Positions 12,912 to 20,962 of a stretch of DNA of 23,713 bases are shown in pieces. The notes beneath the pieces were generated by a model. That model searched no databases, was not told the DNA's origin, and was given only the letters and a program-made list of their open reading frames with translations. The stretch is from Eubacteriales bacterium. GTDB lineage: Bacteria > Bacillota_A > Clostridia > Christensenellales > Aristaeellaceae. Location of the stretch: contig JAUMYC010000010.1 in assembly GCA_030528845.1 (NCBI GenBank), positions 1 through 23,713 on the forward strand. The letters are read 5' to 3'. Numbering within the stretch: position 1 is the stretch's first letter; each line of letters opens with the position of its first letter. Both the position numbers and the translations under genes were made by a program.

Positions 12912-15900
12912 ATGCTGTATCCGAAAAGCAACGAGCCCCGGCTGAGCGGGGAGCTGTTCAAAAACCCGACGTGCGAATATCGCGGCACGCCCTTCTGGGC
13001 ATGGAACGGCAAGCTCAAGGACGAGACCCTCGGCGAGCAGATCGAAATGCTCAAGACCATGGGCATGGGCGGCTTCCATATGCACGTGCGCACCGGCATG
13101 GACAGCCCCTATCTCGACGACGATTTCATGAGCCATATCCGCTATTGCATCGAAAAGGCGCGCAGCGAGAAAATGCTCGCGTGGCTCTATGACGAGGACC
13201 GCTGGCCCTCCGGCACGGCGGGCGGCAAGGTGACGGCGGAGCATCCGGAATATGCCAAGAAGACCCTCCTGTTCACCAGCGAGCCCTATGCGCCCGACAG
13301 GCCGAACAGGGCTGAGGGCTCCGAGCCCGGCAGGGGCCATCACACCATCCGTCAGGACAACGGCGAGCTGCTTGCGGTATACGACGTCTGCCTTGGCAGC
13401 GACGGCACGCTCGAATCCTTCCGCCGCATCGGCGCGGAGGACGAGGCGACGGGCGAAAAATGGTACGCCTATATGGAGCACGCCACGGACGACCCGTGGT
13501 TCAATGACCACCCCTACGTCGATACGCTCAAGCCCGAGGCCATCGACGAGTTCATTCAGGTCACGCACGAGCAGTATAAAAAGAACTTTGCGGCGGATTT
13601 CGGCTCCACTGCGCCGGCTATCTTCACGGACGAGCCGCAGTTCACGCCCAAGGCCCCGTTGGCCTTCGCGCTGGAGAAGAAGGACGTCTTCCTGCCGTGG
13701 ACGGACGAGCTGCCCGCGCAGTACGCCTCCGTTTATGACGAAGACCTGCTCGACAGCCTGCCGGAGCTGGTCTGGGAGCTGCCCGACCGGAAGCTCTCCC
13801 GCGCCCGCTATCGCTTCCATAACCTCGTGGCGGAGCGTTTCGCGCGCGTCTTCTGCGACAGGATCGGCGACTGGTGCACCGAAAACGGCATCCTGCTCAC
13901 GGGACATGTCATGGGCGAGCCCACGCTCAACAGCCAGACGCAGGCCGTGGGCGACGCCATGCGCTGCTATCCCTCCTTCGGCCTGCCGGGCATCGACATG
14001 CTCTGCGATTTCCACGAATACAACACCGCCAAGCAGACGCAGTCCATCGTGCATCAGCAGGGCGCGCCGGGCATGCTCTCCGAGCTCTACGGCGTGACCG
14101 GCTGGGATTACGATTTCCGCGGCTACAAGCTGCAGGGCGACTGGCAGGCTGCGCTGGGCGTGACGGTGCGCGTGCCGCATCTGACGTGGATGACCATGAA
14201 GGGAGAGGCCAAGCGCGATTATCCCTCCTCCATCGGCTATCAGTCCCCCTGGTGGGATCAGTATGCCATGGTGGAAGACCACTTTGCCCGCCTGAACACC
14301 GCCATGACCCGCGGCAAGGCCAAGGTGCGCGTCGCAGTAGTGCATCCCATCGAAAGCTACTGGCTCTATTGGGGCCCCTCCGAGCAGACCGCTGCGCTGC
14401 GCAGCCAGATGGACGAGCAGTTCGCGCGGCTCACCGAGACGCTGCTCTTCGGCCAGATCGACTTCGATTTCATCTCTGAGGCCTGCCTGCCCAAGCAGTG
14501 CGAGCAGGGCTCCTTCCCGCTCAAGGTCGGCGAGATGGAATACGACGCTGTCCTCGTCTGCGGCAGCCGCACGCTGCGCTCCACGACCCTCGAGCGCCTG
14601 CAGGGATTCAAAAACGCCGGCGGCAAGCTCGTGTTCATCGGCGCATGCCCGGATCATATCGACGCCGAGCCCAGCGACGCGGTGCAGGCGCTCTACGCCG
14701 CCAGCGCGCATATGGGCTTTGACGCCTCCTCCATCCTCAAGGAGCTCGACGAGCTGCGCTTTATCGACGTGCGCGATGCGGGCGGCCAGAGAGTGGAGCA
14801 TCTGATCTATCAGCTGCGCGAGGACAACGGCGTAAAATGGCTCTTCGTGGCCAACGGCAAAAACCCCGTCTGTCCGGATGTGGAAGACGCGCCGCTCTAT
14901 CGCTTCATCCTCAGCGGCGGCTTCCGCGCCACGGAATACGACACCATGACCGGCGAGACGAGGCCCGTTCCCGTCACGCGCAAAAACGGCCGCACCACCT
15001 TCGAGCGCGTGTGGCATATGCACGACAGCGTGCTGCTGCAGCTGGAAGAGGACGCGAGCGAATGCGAAGCCCCTGCGCTTGCACCCGCCGCGTTGTCTGC
15101 GCCGGAGCTGATCATGAAGAGCGTGCAGGTCACGCTGGACGAGCCGAACATGCTGCTGCTGGATATGGCCGAATATGCGCTGGACGACGGCGAATACAGG
15201 CCGCTGGAGGAGCTGCTGCGGCTGGACAACGCCGCCCGCGCCGAGCTGGGCATCCCGCTGCGCCGCAAGGAGGTCGTGCAGCCGTACCTGATCAAGCCCG
15301 AGAAGATCGAGCATTCGCTGCGCCTGCGCTTTACGATCCCCTGCGAATATGAAGTGGCCGAGCCGCTGCTCGCGCTGGAGGACGCGGAGGAAACGCAGAT
15401 CCTGCTCAACGGCGAACAGGTGCCTTCGGTCGTGACCGGCTGGTTCGTGGACAAGGACATCCAGACCGTCGCGCTGCCGAAGCTGCCCCTTGGCGAGAAC
15501 ATCCTCGAGATCCGCGCGCCCATCGGCCGCAGGACAAATCTGGAATACTTCTATCTGCTGGGCGATTTCGGCGTGCGCGTGAACGGCATCGAAAAGACCG
15601 TTGTCGCGCCCGTGCGCAGGCTCGGCTTCGGCAGCGTCGTGCCGCAGAATCTGCCCTTCTACAGCGGCAATATCAACTACCATTTCGACGTGGAGACCAC
15701 AGGAGAAAAGCTGCTCGTGCGCGTGCCGCATTATCGCGGCGGCCTTGTCAAGGTGTTCGTGGACGGCGAGGACAGGGGCAACATCGCCTTCTCGCCCTAT
15801 ACGAAGCAGATCGACGGGCTCGCTCCGGGCCGCCACAGCGTCATGCTCAAGCTCTATGGCGTGCGCCAAAATGGCTTTGCCCAGCTGCATTTCACCCCGG

Positions 15901-16055
15901 GCATCTATTTCTACCAGAGCCCGAACTCCTGGCGCTCGGCGGGCGACCGGTGGACGTACGAATATCAGTTCAAGCCCATGGGCATCCTCAAGAGCCCCGA
16001 GCTCTACGGCACGGCCTCCGGGCGCGCCGCGAACCACATCACCGACGCGATTTAA
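12912..16055 (+). CDS. GH106-like glycoside hydrolase (alpha-L-rhamnosidase-type), cytoplasmic
   Basis: 1047 residues. The N-terminal block GTPFWAWNGKL (25-35), QIEMLKTMGMGGFHMHVRTG (43-62) and WLYDEDRWPSGTAGGKV (91-107) is typical of the GH106-like family related to alpha-L-rhamnosidases. The centre holds a barrel with HLTWMTMKGEAKRDYPSSIG, and the C-terminal 200 residues look like a GH2-type galactose-binding-like beta-sandwich (YHFDVETTGEKLLVRVPHY). No signal peptide is seen, so it probably acts on imported oligosaccharides. The start is uncertain: the ATG at 12912 (GAGG 9 nt upstream) matches where homologous sequence begins; the ATG at 12870 (GGAG 9 nt upstream) would add 14 AT-rich, non-conserved codons. 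The exact sugar specificity cannot be read from the sequence. Confidence 0.85.
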   Translation: MLYPKSNEPRLSGELFKNPTCEYRGTPFWAWNGKLKDETLGEQIEMLKTMGMGGFHMHVRTGMDSPYLDDDFMSHIRYCIEKARSEKMLAWLYDEDRWPSGTAGGKVTAEHPEYAKKTLLFTSEPYAPDRPNRAEGSEPGRGHHTIRQDNGELLAVYDVCLGSDGTLESFRRIGAEDEATGEKWYAYMEHATDDPWFNDHPYVDTLKPEAIDEFIQVTHEQYKKNFAADFGSTAPAIFTDEPQFTPKAPLAFALEKKDVFLPWTDELPAQYASVYDEDLLDSLPELVWELPDRKLSRARYRFHNLVAERFARVFCDRIGDWCTENGILLTGHVMGEPTLNSQTQAVGDAMRCYPSFGLPGIDMLCDFHEYNTAKQTQSIVHQQGAPGMLSELYGVTGWDYDFRGYKLQGDWQAALGVTVRVPHLTWMTMKGEAKRDYPSSIGYQSPWWDQYAMVEDHFARLNTAMTRGKAKVRVAVVHPIESYWLYWGPSEQTAALRSQMDEQFARLTETLLFGQIDFDFISEACLPKQCEQGSFPLKVGEMEYDAVLVCGSRTLRSTTLERLQGFKNAGGKLVFIGACPDHIDAEPSDAVQALYAASAHMGFDASSILKELDELRFIDVRDAGGQRVEHLIYQLREDNGVKWLFVANGKNPVCPDVEDAPLYRFILSGGFRATEYDTMTGETRPVPVTRKNGRTTFERVWHMHDSVLLQLEEDASECEAPALAPAALSAPELIMKSVQVTLDEPNMLLLDMAEYALDDGEYRPLEELLRLDNAARAELGIPLRRKEVVQPYLIKPEKIEHSLRLRFTIPCEYEVAEPLLALEDAEETQILLNGEQVPSVVTGWFVDKDIQTVALPKLPLGENILEIRAPIGRRTNLEYFYLLGDFGVRVNGIEKTVVAPVRRLGFGSVVPQNLPFYSGNINYHFDVETTGEKLLVRVPHYRGGLVKVFVDGEDRGNIAFSPYTKQIDGLAPGRHSVMLKLYGVRQNGFAQLHFTPGIYFYQSPNSWRSAGDRWTYEYQFKPMGILKSPELYGTASGRAANHITDAI

Positions 16056-16088
16056 GAAACATCGGCGACCCCAAAGGAGGGACATGCC

Positions 16089-16346
16089 ATGACGCTCAAG
16101 ACAAAGGGAACGATCACGATCGCCTGCGCGCTGCTTGTGTTTTTGATCGACTGGGGCGTGCTGGGTATCAAGCTGTATCAGGGCGAATATGAAATCATGG
16201 CCGAAGCGGCGGTCGGTCTGGTCTGTTTTGCGGCCTTGATCGTCGGCATCATCCTGCGTGCGATTGGCGACAGATGCCCCTACTGCGGAAAGATCCGCCG
16301 GGTCGGCGGAAAGGTATGCCTCTACTGCGGGAAAATAGCGGAATAA
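16089..16346 (+). CDS. Small membrane protein with C-terminal zinc ribbon
   Basis: 85 residues. Two hydrophobic segments at about 9-27 and 38-58 are followed by a cytoplasmic tail with two CxxC pairs, CPYCGK (63-68) and CLYCGK (77-82), a likely zinc-ribbon. The ribosome site GGAGG is 8 nt before the ATG. It lies 33 nt after the glycosidase gene and before a terminator, so it is co-transcribed with it. I recognise no named family; similar short two-helix zinc-ribbon proteins are common in Clostridia with unknown function. Confidence 0.8.
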   Translation: MTLKTKGTITIACALLVFLIDWGVLGIKLYQGEYEIMAEAAVGLVCFAALIVGIILRAIGDRCPYCGKIRRVGGKVCLYCGKIAE

Positions 16347-16352
16347 ACGAAA

Positions 16353-16395
16353 AGCGGCCCTGCGCACGAAAAACGCGGGGCCGCTCTTCCTTTTT
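16353..16395 (+). terminator. Terminator after the glycosidase operon
   Basis: A 12-bp stem, AGCGGCCCTGCG (16353-16364) with CGCGGGGCCGCT (16374-16385) including one G-U pair, has an A-rich 9-nt loop and is followed by CTTCCTTTTT. Confidence 0.85.
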
Positions 16396-16399
16396 GGGA

Positions 16400-16428
16400 T
16401 TGCGCGGGCAGGCTTCCCATGGTACACT
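16400..16428 (+). promoter_or_regulatory. Promoter of the Gfo/Idh/MocA oxidoreductase gene
   Basis: TTGCGC (16400-16405), a 17-bp spacer and TACACT (16423-16428), directly after the preceding terminator. This gives a leader of about 30 nt. Confidence 0.6.
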
Positions 16429-16465
16429 TAACATGGAATTTTCCTTTTGAAGGAGAGTGGAAACG

Positions 16466-17725
16466 ATGGCAAAGATCAAGGTGGGTGTTTTCGGGGCCTA
16501 TCGGGGAATGACGATGATCAACGTGCTGGTGAAGCATCCCGATGCGGAGCTGGTCGCCATTTGCGATAAATACCGCCCCGCGCTGGAGAAGGCGCAGGCA
16601 AAGGCGGAGGAAGTGGGGCTGCAGGTCGCCCTGTATGAAAATTTCGAGGATTTCTTCCTGCACGACATGGACGCGGTGGTGCTGGCAAATTACGCCAACG
16701 AGCACGCGCCCTTTGCCGTCCGGCTGCTCGATTCCGGCCGGCATGTGCTCTCGGAGGTCCTGCCCTGCGAGACGATGGCGCAGGCGGTCGAGCTGGTCGA
16801 AGCGGTCGAACGCAGCGGCAAGGTGTATTCCTACGCCGAAAACTACTGCTATATGGACCATACCTTTGAGATGTGGCGGCGCTACGAACGGGGCGACGTG
16901 GGCGAGGTGACCTACGGTGAGGGCGAATATATCCACGACTGCTCCTCCATCTGGCCGTCCATCACCTACGGCGAGCGCGACCACTGGCGCAACCGCATGT
17001 ATTCCACTTACTACTGCACCCATTCCATCGGCCCGATGCTCACCATCACCGGCCGCAGGCCCGTGCAGGTCGTCGGCTTTGAGACGCAGCCGGTCAAGCA
17101 GAAATACCCTCTGGGCATGTGGAAGGGCGGCCTCACTGCGGGCATCGAGATGATCACGCTGGACAACGGCGCGATCCTCAAATCCGTGCACGGCGGCCTC
17201 AAGCGCGAGCCCGGCTCCATCAACTATCAGATCTACGGCTCGAAGGGCTCCATGGAGAGCAACCGCCTGCCCGGCAAAAAGCTGAACGTCTATCGCGAGG
17301 GCGAGAAGCTCTGCGTGGGTGAAAACGAGCTCTACGACCCGGAGAAAGTCGTCTCGCCGGAGCTGGCCGAGAAGTTCGGCTCCCACGGCGGCTCCGATTT
17401 CTACGCCACGCATTTCTTCCTCGAAAAGATCCTCGGCCGCCCGGACGGCGAGAAGTATTCCATCGACGTGTACAAGGCGCTGGACATGGGCGTCTGCGGC
17501 ATCATGGCTTATCGCTCCATTCTCGCGGGCAACAAGCCCATGCCCATCCCGGACCTGCGCGACAAGGCCGAGCGCGAAAAATGGCGCGATGACCACGCCT
17601 GCACCAACCCGGAGATCGCAGGCGAGCAGCTGCTGCCGGTCTATCACACGGGCACCGTGGTCGAGCCGGACGAGGTCTACGAGCACATCCGCGAGATCTG
17701 GCTCTCCGGCAAAAACGCGGAATAA
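16466..17725 (+). CDS. Gfo/Idh/MocA family NAD(P)-dependent oxidoreductase
   Basis: 419 residues. An N-terminal Rossmann fold (IKVGVFGAYRGMTM at 4-17, AICDKYRPA at 31-39) is followed by the second strand-helix unit HVLSEVLPCETMAQAVEL and a C-terminal alpha/beta domain starting near AENYCYMDHTFEMWR. His186 in YYCTHSIGPML is in the position of the family's catalytic histidine. The usual EKP motif with its catalytic lysine reads SEVLPCE here, so the lysine is missing. The start at 16466 (MAKIKV) has AGGAG 10 nt upstream; a GTG at 16457 is the alternative. It probably oxidises or isomerises a sugar or polyol released by the upstream glycosidase; that link is inferred from proximity. Confidence 0.88.
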   Translation: MAKIKVGVFGAYRGMTMINVLVKHPDAELVAICDKYRPALEKAQAKAEEVGLQVALYENFEDFFLHDMDAVVLANYANEHAPFAVRLLDSGRHVLSEVLPCETMAQAVELVEAVERSGKVYSYAENYCYMDHTFEMWRRYERGDVGEVTYGEGEYIHDCSSIWPSITYGERDHWRNRMYSTYYCTHSIGPMLTITGRRPVQVVGFETQPVKQKYPLGMWKGGLTAGIEMITLDNGAILKSVHGGLKREPGSINYQIYGSKGSMESNRLPGKKLNVYREGEKLCVGENELYDPEKVVSPELAEKFGSHGGSDFYATHFFLEKILGRPDGEKYSIDVYKALDMGVCGIMAYRSILAGNKPMPIPDLRDKAEREKWRDDHACTNPEIAGEQLLPVYHTGTVVEPDEVYEHIREIWLSGKNAE

Positions 17726-17731
17726 TTTCGG

Positions 17732-17760
17732 TTGACAAAATGAAACCGCCCTGCTATTCT
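17732..17760 (+). promoter_or_regulatory. Promoter of the GNAT gene
   Basis: A perfect -35 TTGACA (17732-17737), a 17-bp spacer and -10 TATTCT (17755-17760) with an extended -10 TG at 17752-17753. It starts only 7 nt after the oxidoreductase stop codon. Confidence 0.82.
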
Positions 17761-17789
17761 GTACAGAAATCCGGAGGGAAGGGCGGTTT
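17743..17789. repeat. Nested inverted repeats across the GNAT promoter
   Basis: The outer arms AAACCGCCCT (17743-17752) and AGGGCGGTTT (17780-17789) are perfect over 10 bp. The inner TTCTGTACAGAA (17757-17768) is a perfect 12-bp palindrome on the -10 box and start point. Read from upstream, the outer arms make a hairpin ending in TTTT, so the same DNA may terminate the oxidoreductase transcript and start the GNAT transcript. Confidence 0.6.
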
Positions 17790-17794
17790 TCATT

Positions 17795-18298
17795 ATGGCG
17801 ATCACGATCCGCAAGGCGGCCATTGCCGACGGGCGCGATGTTTACGACATGCTGCAGGCGATCCCTGCGAACGAAAACGGGTACATGAACTCGGTAAACG
17901 GGATGACCTTTGATGAATTCCGCCTCTGGCTGATCTCTCAGGTGCAGAGCGCGGAAAAGACCGAGATCGAGGACGGCTGGAAGGTCCCGCAGACGACCTA
18001 CTGGCTCTGCGAGGACGGCGTGCCCCTCGGCACAGGCAGGATCCGCCATTTTCTCACGGACGCGCTGCGGGAAGAGGGCGGAAACATCGCGTACGCGCTC
18101 GCGCCTTCGGCAAGGGGCAGGGGATTGGGCAAAGAGCTTCTGCGCCTGCTCATCGGCGAATGCAGAAAAATGGGCATGGAGCGCGCGCTGATCACCGTGC
18201 AGAACGGAAACGAGCCCTCTGCGCGCACCGCGCTTGCAAACGGCGCCGTCATGGAAAAGAAAAACGATGTGCGCGGCTGGTATTGGATCGAACTGTGA
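17795..18298 (+). CDS. GNAT-family N-acetyltransferase
   Basis: 167 residues, single GNAT domain. The acetyl-CoA-binding motif A is YALAPSARGRGLGKELLRLL at about 100-119 (RGRGLG loop), followed by motif B (MERALITVQNGNEPSARTALANGAVME). The C-terminal VRGWYWIEL is typical of small-substrate acetyltransferases in Bacillota. The ATG at 17795 has only a loose ribosome site (GGGCGG, about 7 nt upstream); the better GGAGGG is 17 nt away. It is monocistronic between its own promoter and a terminator. The acceptor substrate cannot be predicted from sequence. Confidence 0.9.
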   Translation: MAITIRKAAIADGRDVYDMLQAIPANENGYMNSVNGMTFDEFRLWLISQVQSAEKTEIEDGWKVPQTTYWLCEDGVPLGTGRIRHFLTDALREEGGNIAYALAPSARGRGLGKELLRLLIGECRKMGMERALITVQNGNEPSARTALANGAVMEKKNDVRGWYWIEL

Positions 18299-18304
18299 AA
18301 AAGA

Positions 18305-18336
18305 AAAGCCCTCTTCCCAAACGGGAGGAGGGCTTT
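18305..18336. terminator. Bidirectional terminator between GNAT and amino-acid ABC operon
   Basis: A 14-bp stem, AAAGCCCTCTTCCC (18305-18318) with GGGAGGAGGGCTTT (18323-18336), has one G-U pair and an AAAC loop. The A-rich left flank gives a U-tract on the minus strand as well, serving the convergent transporter operon. Confidence 0.85.
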
Positions 18337-18352
18337 GCATTGTATTTCGGGG

Positions 18353-19165
18353 TTATTCGGCGGTCTCTTCAACGACCGGGGCGACGGTGATGTCGCTGCC
18401 GAAGTACTTCTCGGAGATGCGGCTGAGCTCGCCCTCTTCGATCAGCTCGGCGATGGCGTGGTCGATGGCGGCGAGCAGGCTGTCGCAGTCGCCTTCCTTA
18501 CGCACGGGGATGACGACGTTGCTGGCCTCTTCCGTCAGCGCAACGACCTTCACGTTGGCTTCCGGATGCACGCGCAGATAGTCGTAGAAGGAGACTTCGG
18601 CGTTCAGGGTCGCATCGGCGCGGCCGGAGAGCACCATTTCGATGGTCTGGTCGAGGGTGTCCACGCCGATGGCGGTGGCGCCGTAGGATTCGGCCAGAGT
18701 CATGTAGGTGGAAGCGATGGAGTTGGCAGTGGTCTTGCCGGCCAGATCCTCAAAGGAGTTGATCTCCTCGTTGTCGCCGCGCACGATCAGCGCAGTGCGG
18801 ATGTAGCCGTAGGGGGTGGAGAAGTTATACTTTTCGGCGCGCTCGGCGGTCAGCTCGATGCCGTTGGCGGCGATGTCATAGCGGCCGGCGTCCAGCCCGG
18901 CGAAGATGGAATCCCACGGGCATTCCACAAAGGTGGCCTTGATATGCAGCTTCGCGGCGATCGCCTCGGCGACTTCCACATCGAAGCCGACCAGCTTATC
19001 GTTTTCATCGTGATACGTCCAGGGGGCCCAGGTGCCTTCGGTCGCGATGACGATCTCGCCCTTTTCGAGGATGCGGGCGAGCATATCCTTTTCGGTCTCG
19101 GCGGTCACGACGGTCAGGGAGAGCAGCAGGATCATGGAGAGCAGGGCACATACAAACTTCTTCAT
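18353..19165 (-). CDS. Polar amino-acid (cystine-like) ABC substrate-binding protein
   Basis: 270 residues, SBP_bac_3 family. The signal peptide is [20 protein letters not shown] with probable cleavage after TA (TA-ET, residues 21-24) and no lipobox cysteine. The mature N-terminus [17 protein letters not shown] (37-53) and [13 protein letters not shown] (58-70) are typical of amino-acid receptors; the TEGTWAPW stretch and the [19 protein letters not shown] block resemble cystine receptors. The start at 19165 has AAAGGAG 8 nt upstream; a frame extension to 19222 has no ribosome site. It is the last gene of its operon, after the ATPase, with a 77-nt gap containing two hairpins. Confidence 0.92.
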   Translation of the reverse strand: MKKFVCALLSMILLLSLTVVTAETEKDMLARILEKGEIVIATEGTWAPWTYHDENDKLVGFDVEVAEAIAAKLHIKATFVECPWDSIFAGLDAGRYDIAANGIELTAERAEKYNFSTPYGYIRTALIVRGDNEEINSFEDLAGKTTANSIASTYMTLAESYGATAIGVDTLDQTIEMVLSGRADATLNAEVSFYDYLRVHPEANVKVVALTEEASNVVIPVRKEGDCDSLLAAIDHAIAELIEEGELSRISEKYFGSDITVAPVVEETAE

Positions 19166-19199
19166 TCGGTTTTCTCCTTTGCTTTTTTTAGTATAGGTT

Positions 19200-19230
19200 C
19201 CGTCTTTTTGACGGGAAACCACGTTCGTGG
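19200..19230 (-). other. Two small tandem hairpins between ATPase and binding-protein genes
   Basis: CCACG-AA-CGTGG type arms at 19219-19230 and CCGTC/GACGG arms with a T-rich loop at 19200-19214 (plus-strand positions; read on the minus strand). They sit upstream of the binding-protein ribosome site. Short stems like these may mark an mRNA processing site or a 5' stabiliser for the binding-protein message. Confidence 0.4.
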
Positions 19231-19242
19231 GGGGCGGAGGCT

Positions 19243-19992
<750 letters not shown>

Positions 19993-19995
19993 GGC

Positions 19996-20670
19996 TTACT
20001 CCTTGATGGCGCCGTAGGAATTGAGCTTCTTTTCGCCCATGCGCTGCAGCTTTGTCAGCACGGTGGAGAACATCAGGTAGATCAGCGCCACCTCGCAATA
20101 GAGCAGCATCGGCTCGTAATGCACCGCCACGATGCGCTGCGAGGCCATGAACATCTCCGTCACGGTGATGTTGGAGGCGAGGGAAGTGTCTTTGATCATG
20201 CTGATGAGCGAATTCGACAGCGGCGGGAATGCCGTGCGGAAGGCCTGCGGCAGCACGATGCGCCGCATGATCTGCATATAGTTCAGGCCCACGCAGTAGC
20301 CCGCCTCGATCTGCCCCACGGGCACGCTTTCCAGCGCCGCGCGCATGGTCTCCGCGCAGTAGGCGCCCGTGCTCAAAGAGAAGACGATCACGGCGGAGGG
20401 GAAGGCGTCCAGCAGGATGCCGAAGGAGGGCAGGCCGTAGAAGACGACGAAGAGCTGGACGAGCAGGGGCGTGCCGCGGATGACCCAGATGTAGAACCGG
20501 GCGATCTGCTTGAGCACTTTGATGTTGGCAAACTGCACCATGGCCGTGACGACGGCGATCACCATGCCGATGGCGAAGGAGATCACCGTCAGCGGGATGG
20601 TCATTTTCAGGCCGGGCAGCAGCAGCTTCCAGAAGGAATCGACAAAGATCTGGACAAGTCTCTCGTTCAT
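19996..20670 (-). CDS. Polar amino-acid ABC permease (TcyB-like)
   Basis: 224 residues, HisM/GlnP-type permease, with about five membrane segments (roughly 14-45, 58-80, 86-105, 153-172 and 186-207). The cytoplasmic EAA loop for ATPase docking is at about 117-140 (GQIEAGYCVGLNYMQIMRRI), followed by the hallmark LPQAFRTAFPPLSNSLISMIKDTSL. The KDTSLASNITVTEMF stretch is very similar to cystine permeases of Bacillota. The start at 20670 has no clear ribosome site; no better in-frame start exists. First gene of the importer operon. Confidence 0.93.
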   Translation of the reverse strand: MNERLVQIFVDSFWKLLLPGLKMTIPLTVISFAIGMVIAVVTAMVQFANIKVLKQIARFYIWVIRGTPLLVQLFVVFYGLPSFGILLDAFPSAVIVFSLSTGAYCAETMRAALESVPVGQIEAGYCVGLNYMQIMRRIVLPQAFRTAFPPLSNSLISMIKDTSLASNITVTEMFMASQRIVAVHYEPMLLYCEVALIYLMFSTVLTKLQRMGEKKLNSYGAIKE

Positions 20671-20741
20671 TTACACACACAGCTTTTTTGTTTATTTGGA
20701 AAAAACGTTCAGCCCGAAAAAAAGAGCCTTTTACCACATCC

Positions 20742-20770
20742 AATCTATCATACAAATAGGAATCTGTAAA
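20742..20770 (-). promoter_or_regulatory. Probable promoter of the amino-acid ABC operon
   Basis: On the minus strand, TTTACA (20765-20770), a 17-bp spacer and TAGATT (20742-20747) with an extended -10 TG. A TGTAAA-N16-TTTACA inverted repeat at 20765-20792 includes the -35 box and might bind a regulator. The rest of the 292-nt gap to sbcD shows only the sbcD promoter. Confidence 0.5.
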
Positions 20771-20873
20771 CCGTTCTTTGCCATTCTTTACAATGCGCGG
20801 AAAAGAGCGAGCGGCGGCAGCCGCCCTTTTCCTTACTTACCCCCGCGCTCGCCCGCTGAAACGGCGCGGCCTT

Positions 20874-20902
20874 TTGCCTTGCGCGGGGATATGGGGTATA
20901 AT
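20874..20902 (+). promoter_or_regulatory. Promoter of sbcDC
   Basis: TTGCCT (20874-20879), a 17-bp spacer and a perfect TATAAT (20897-20902), the same hexamer pair and spacing as the ansA promoter. The predicted leader is about 55 nt. Confidence 0.75.
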
Positions 20903-20962
20903 GGATGCATGATCCCGCCCTTTGCGGCGGAGAGACCGACACACGGGAGTTTGAGGGAAACA

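Noticed and set aside
12732..16427. 1231-codon open frame on the minus strand
   Set aside because: It is antisense to the glycosidase gene, has no domain resemblance and is rich in His, Ala, Arg and Leu, as expected of a GC-rich shadow frame.
16322..18340. 672-codon open frame on the minus strand
   Set aside because: It is antisense to the oxidoreductase and GNAT genes and crosses two terminators and two promoters.
20811..20830. GGCGG/CCGCC hairpin as a terminator
   Set aside because: The stem is five base pairs with a three-base loop, and no gene on that strand ends upstream of it, so it is probably chance in GC-rich DNA.
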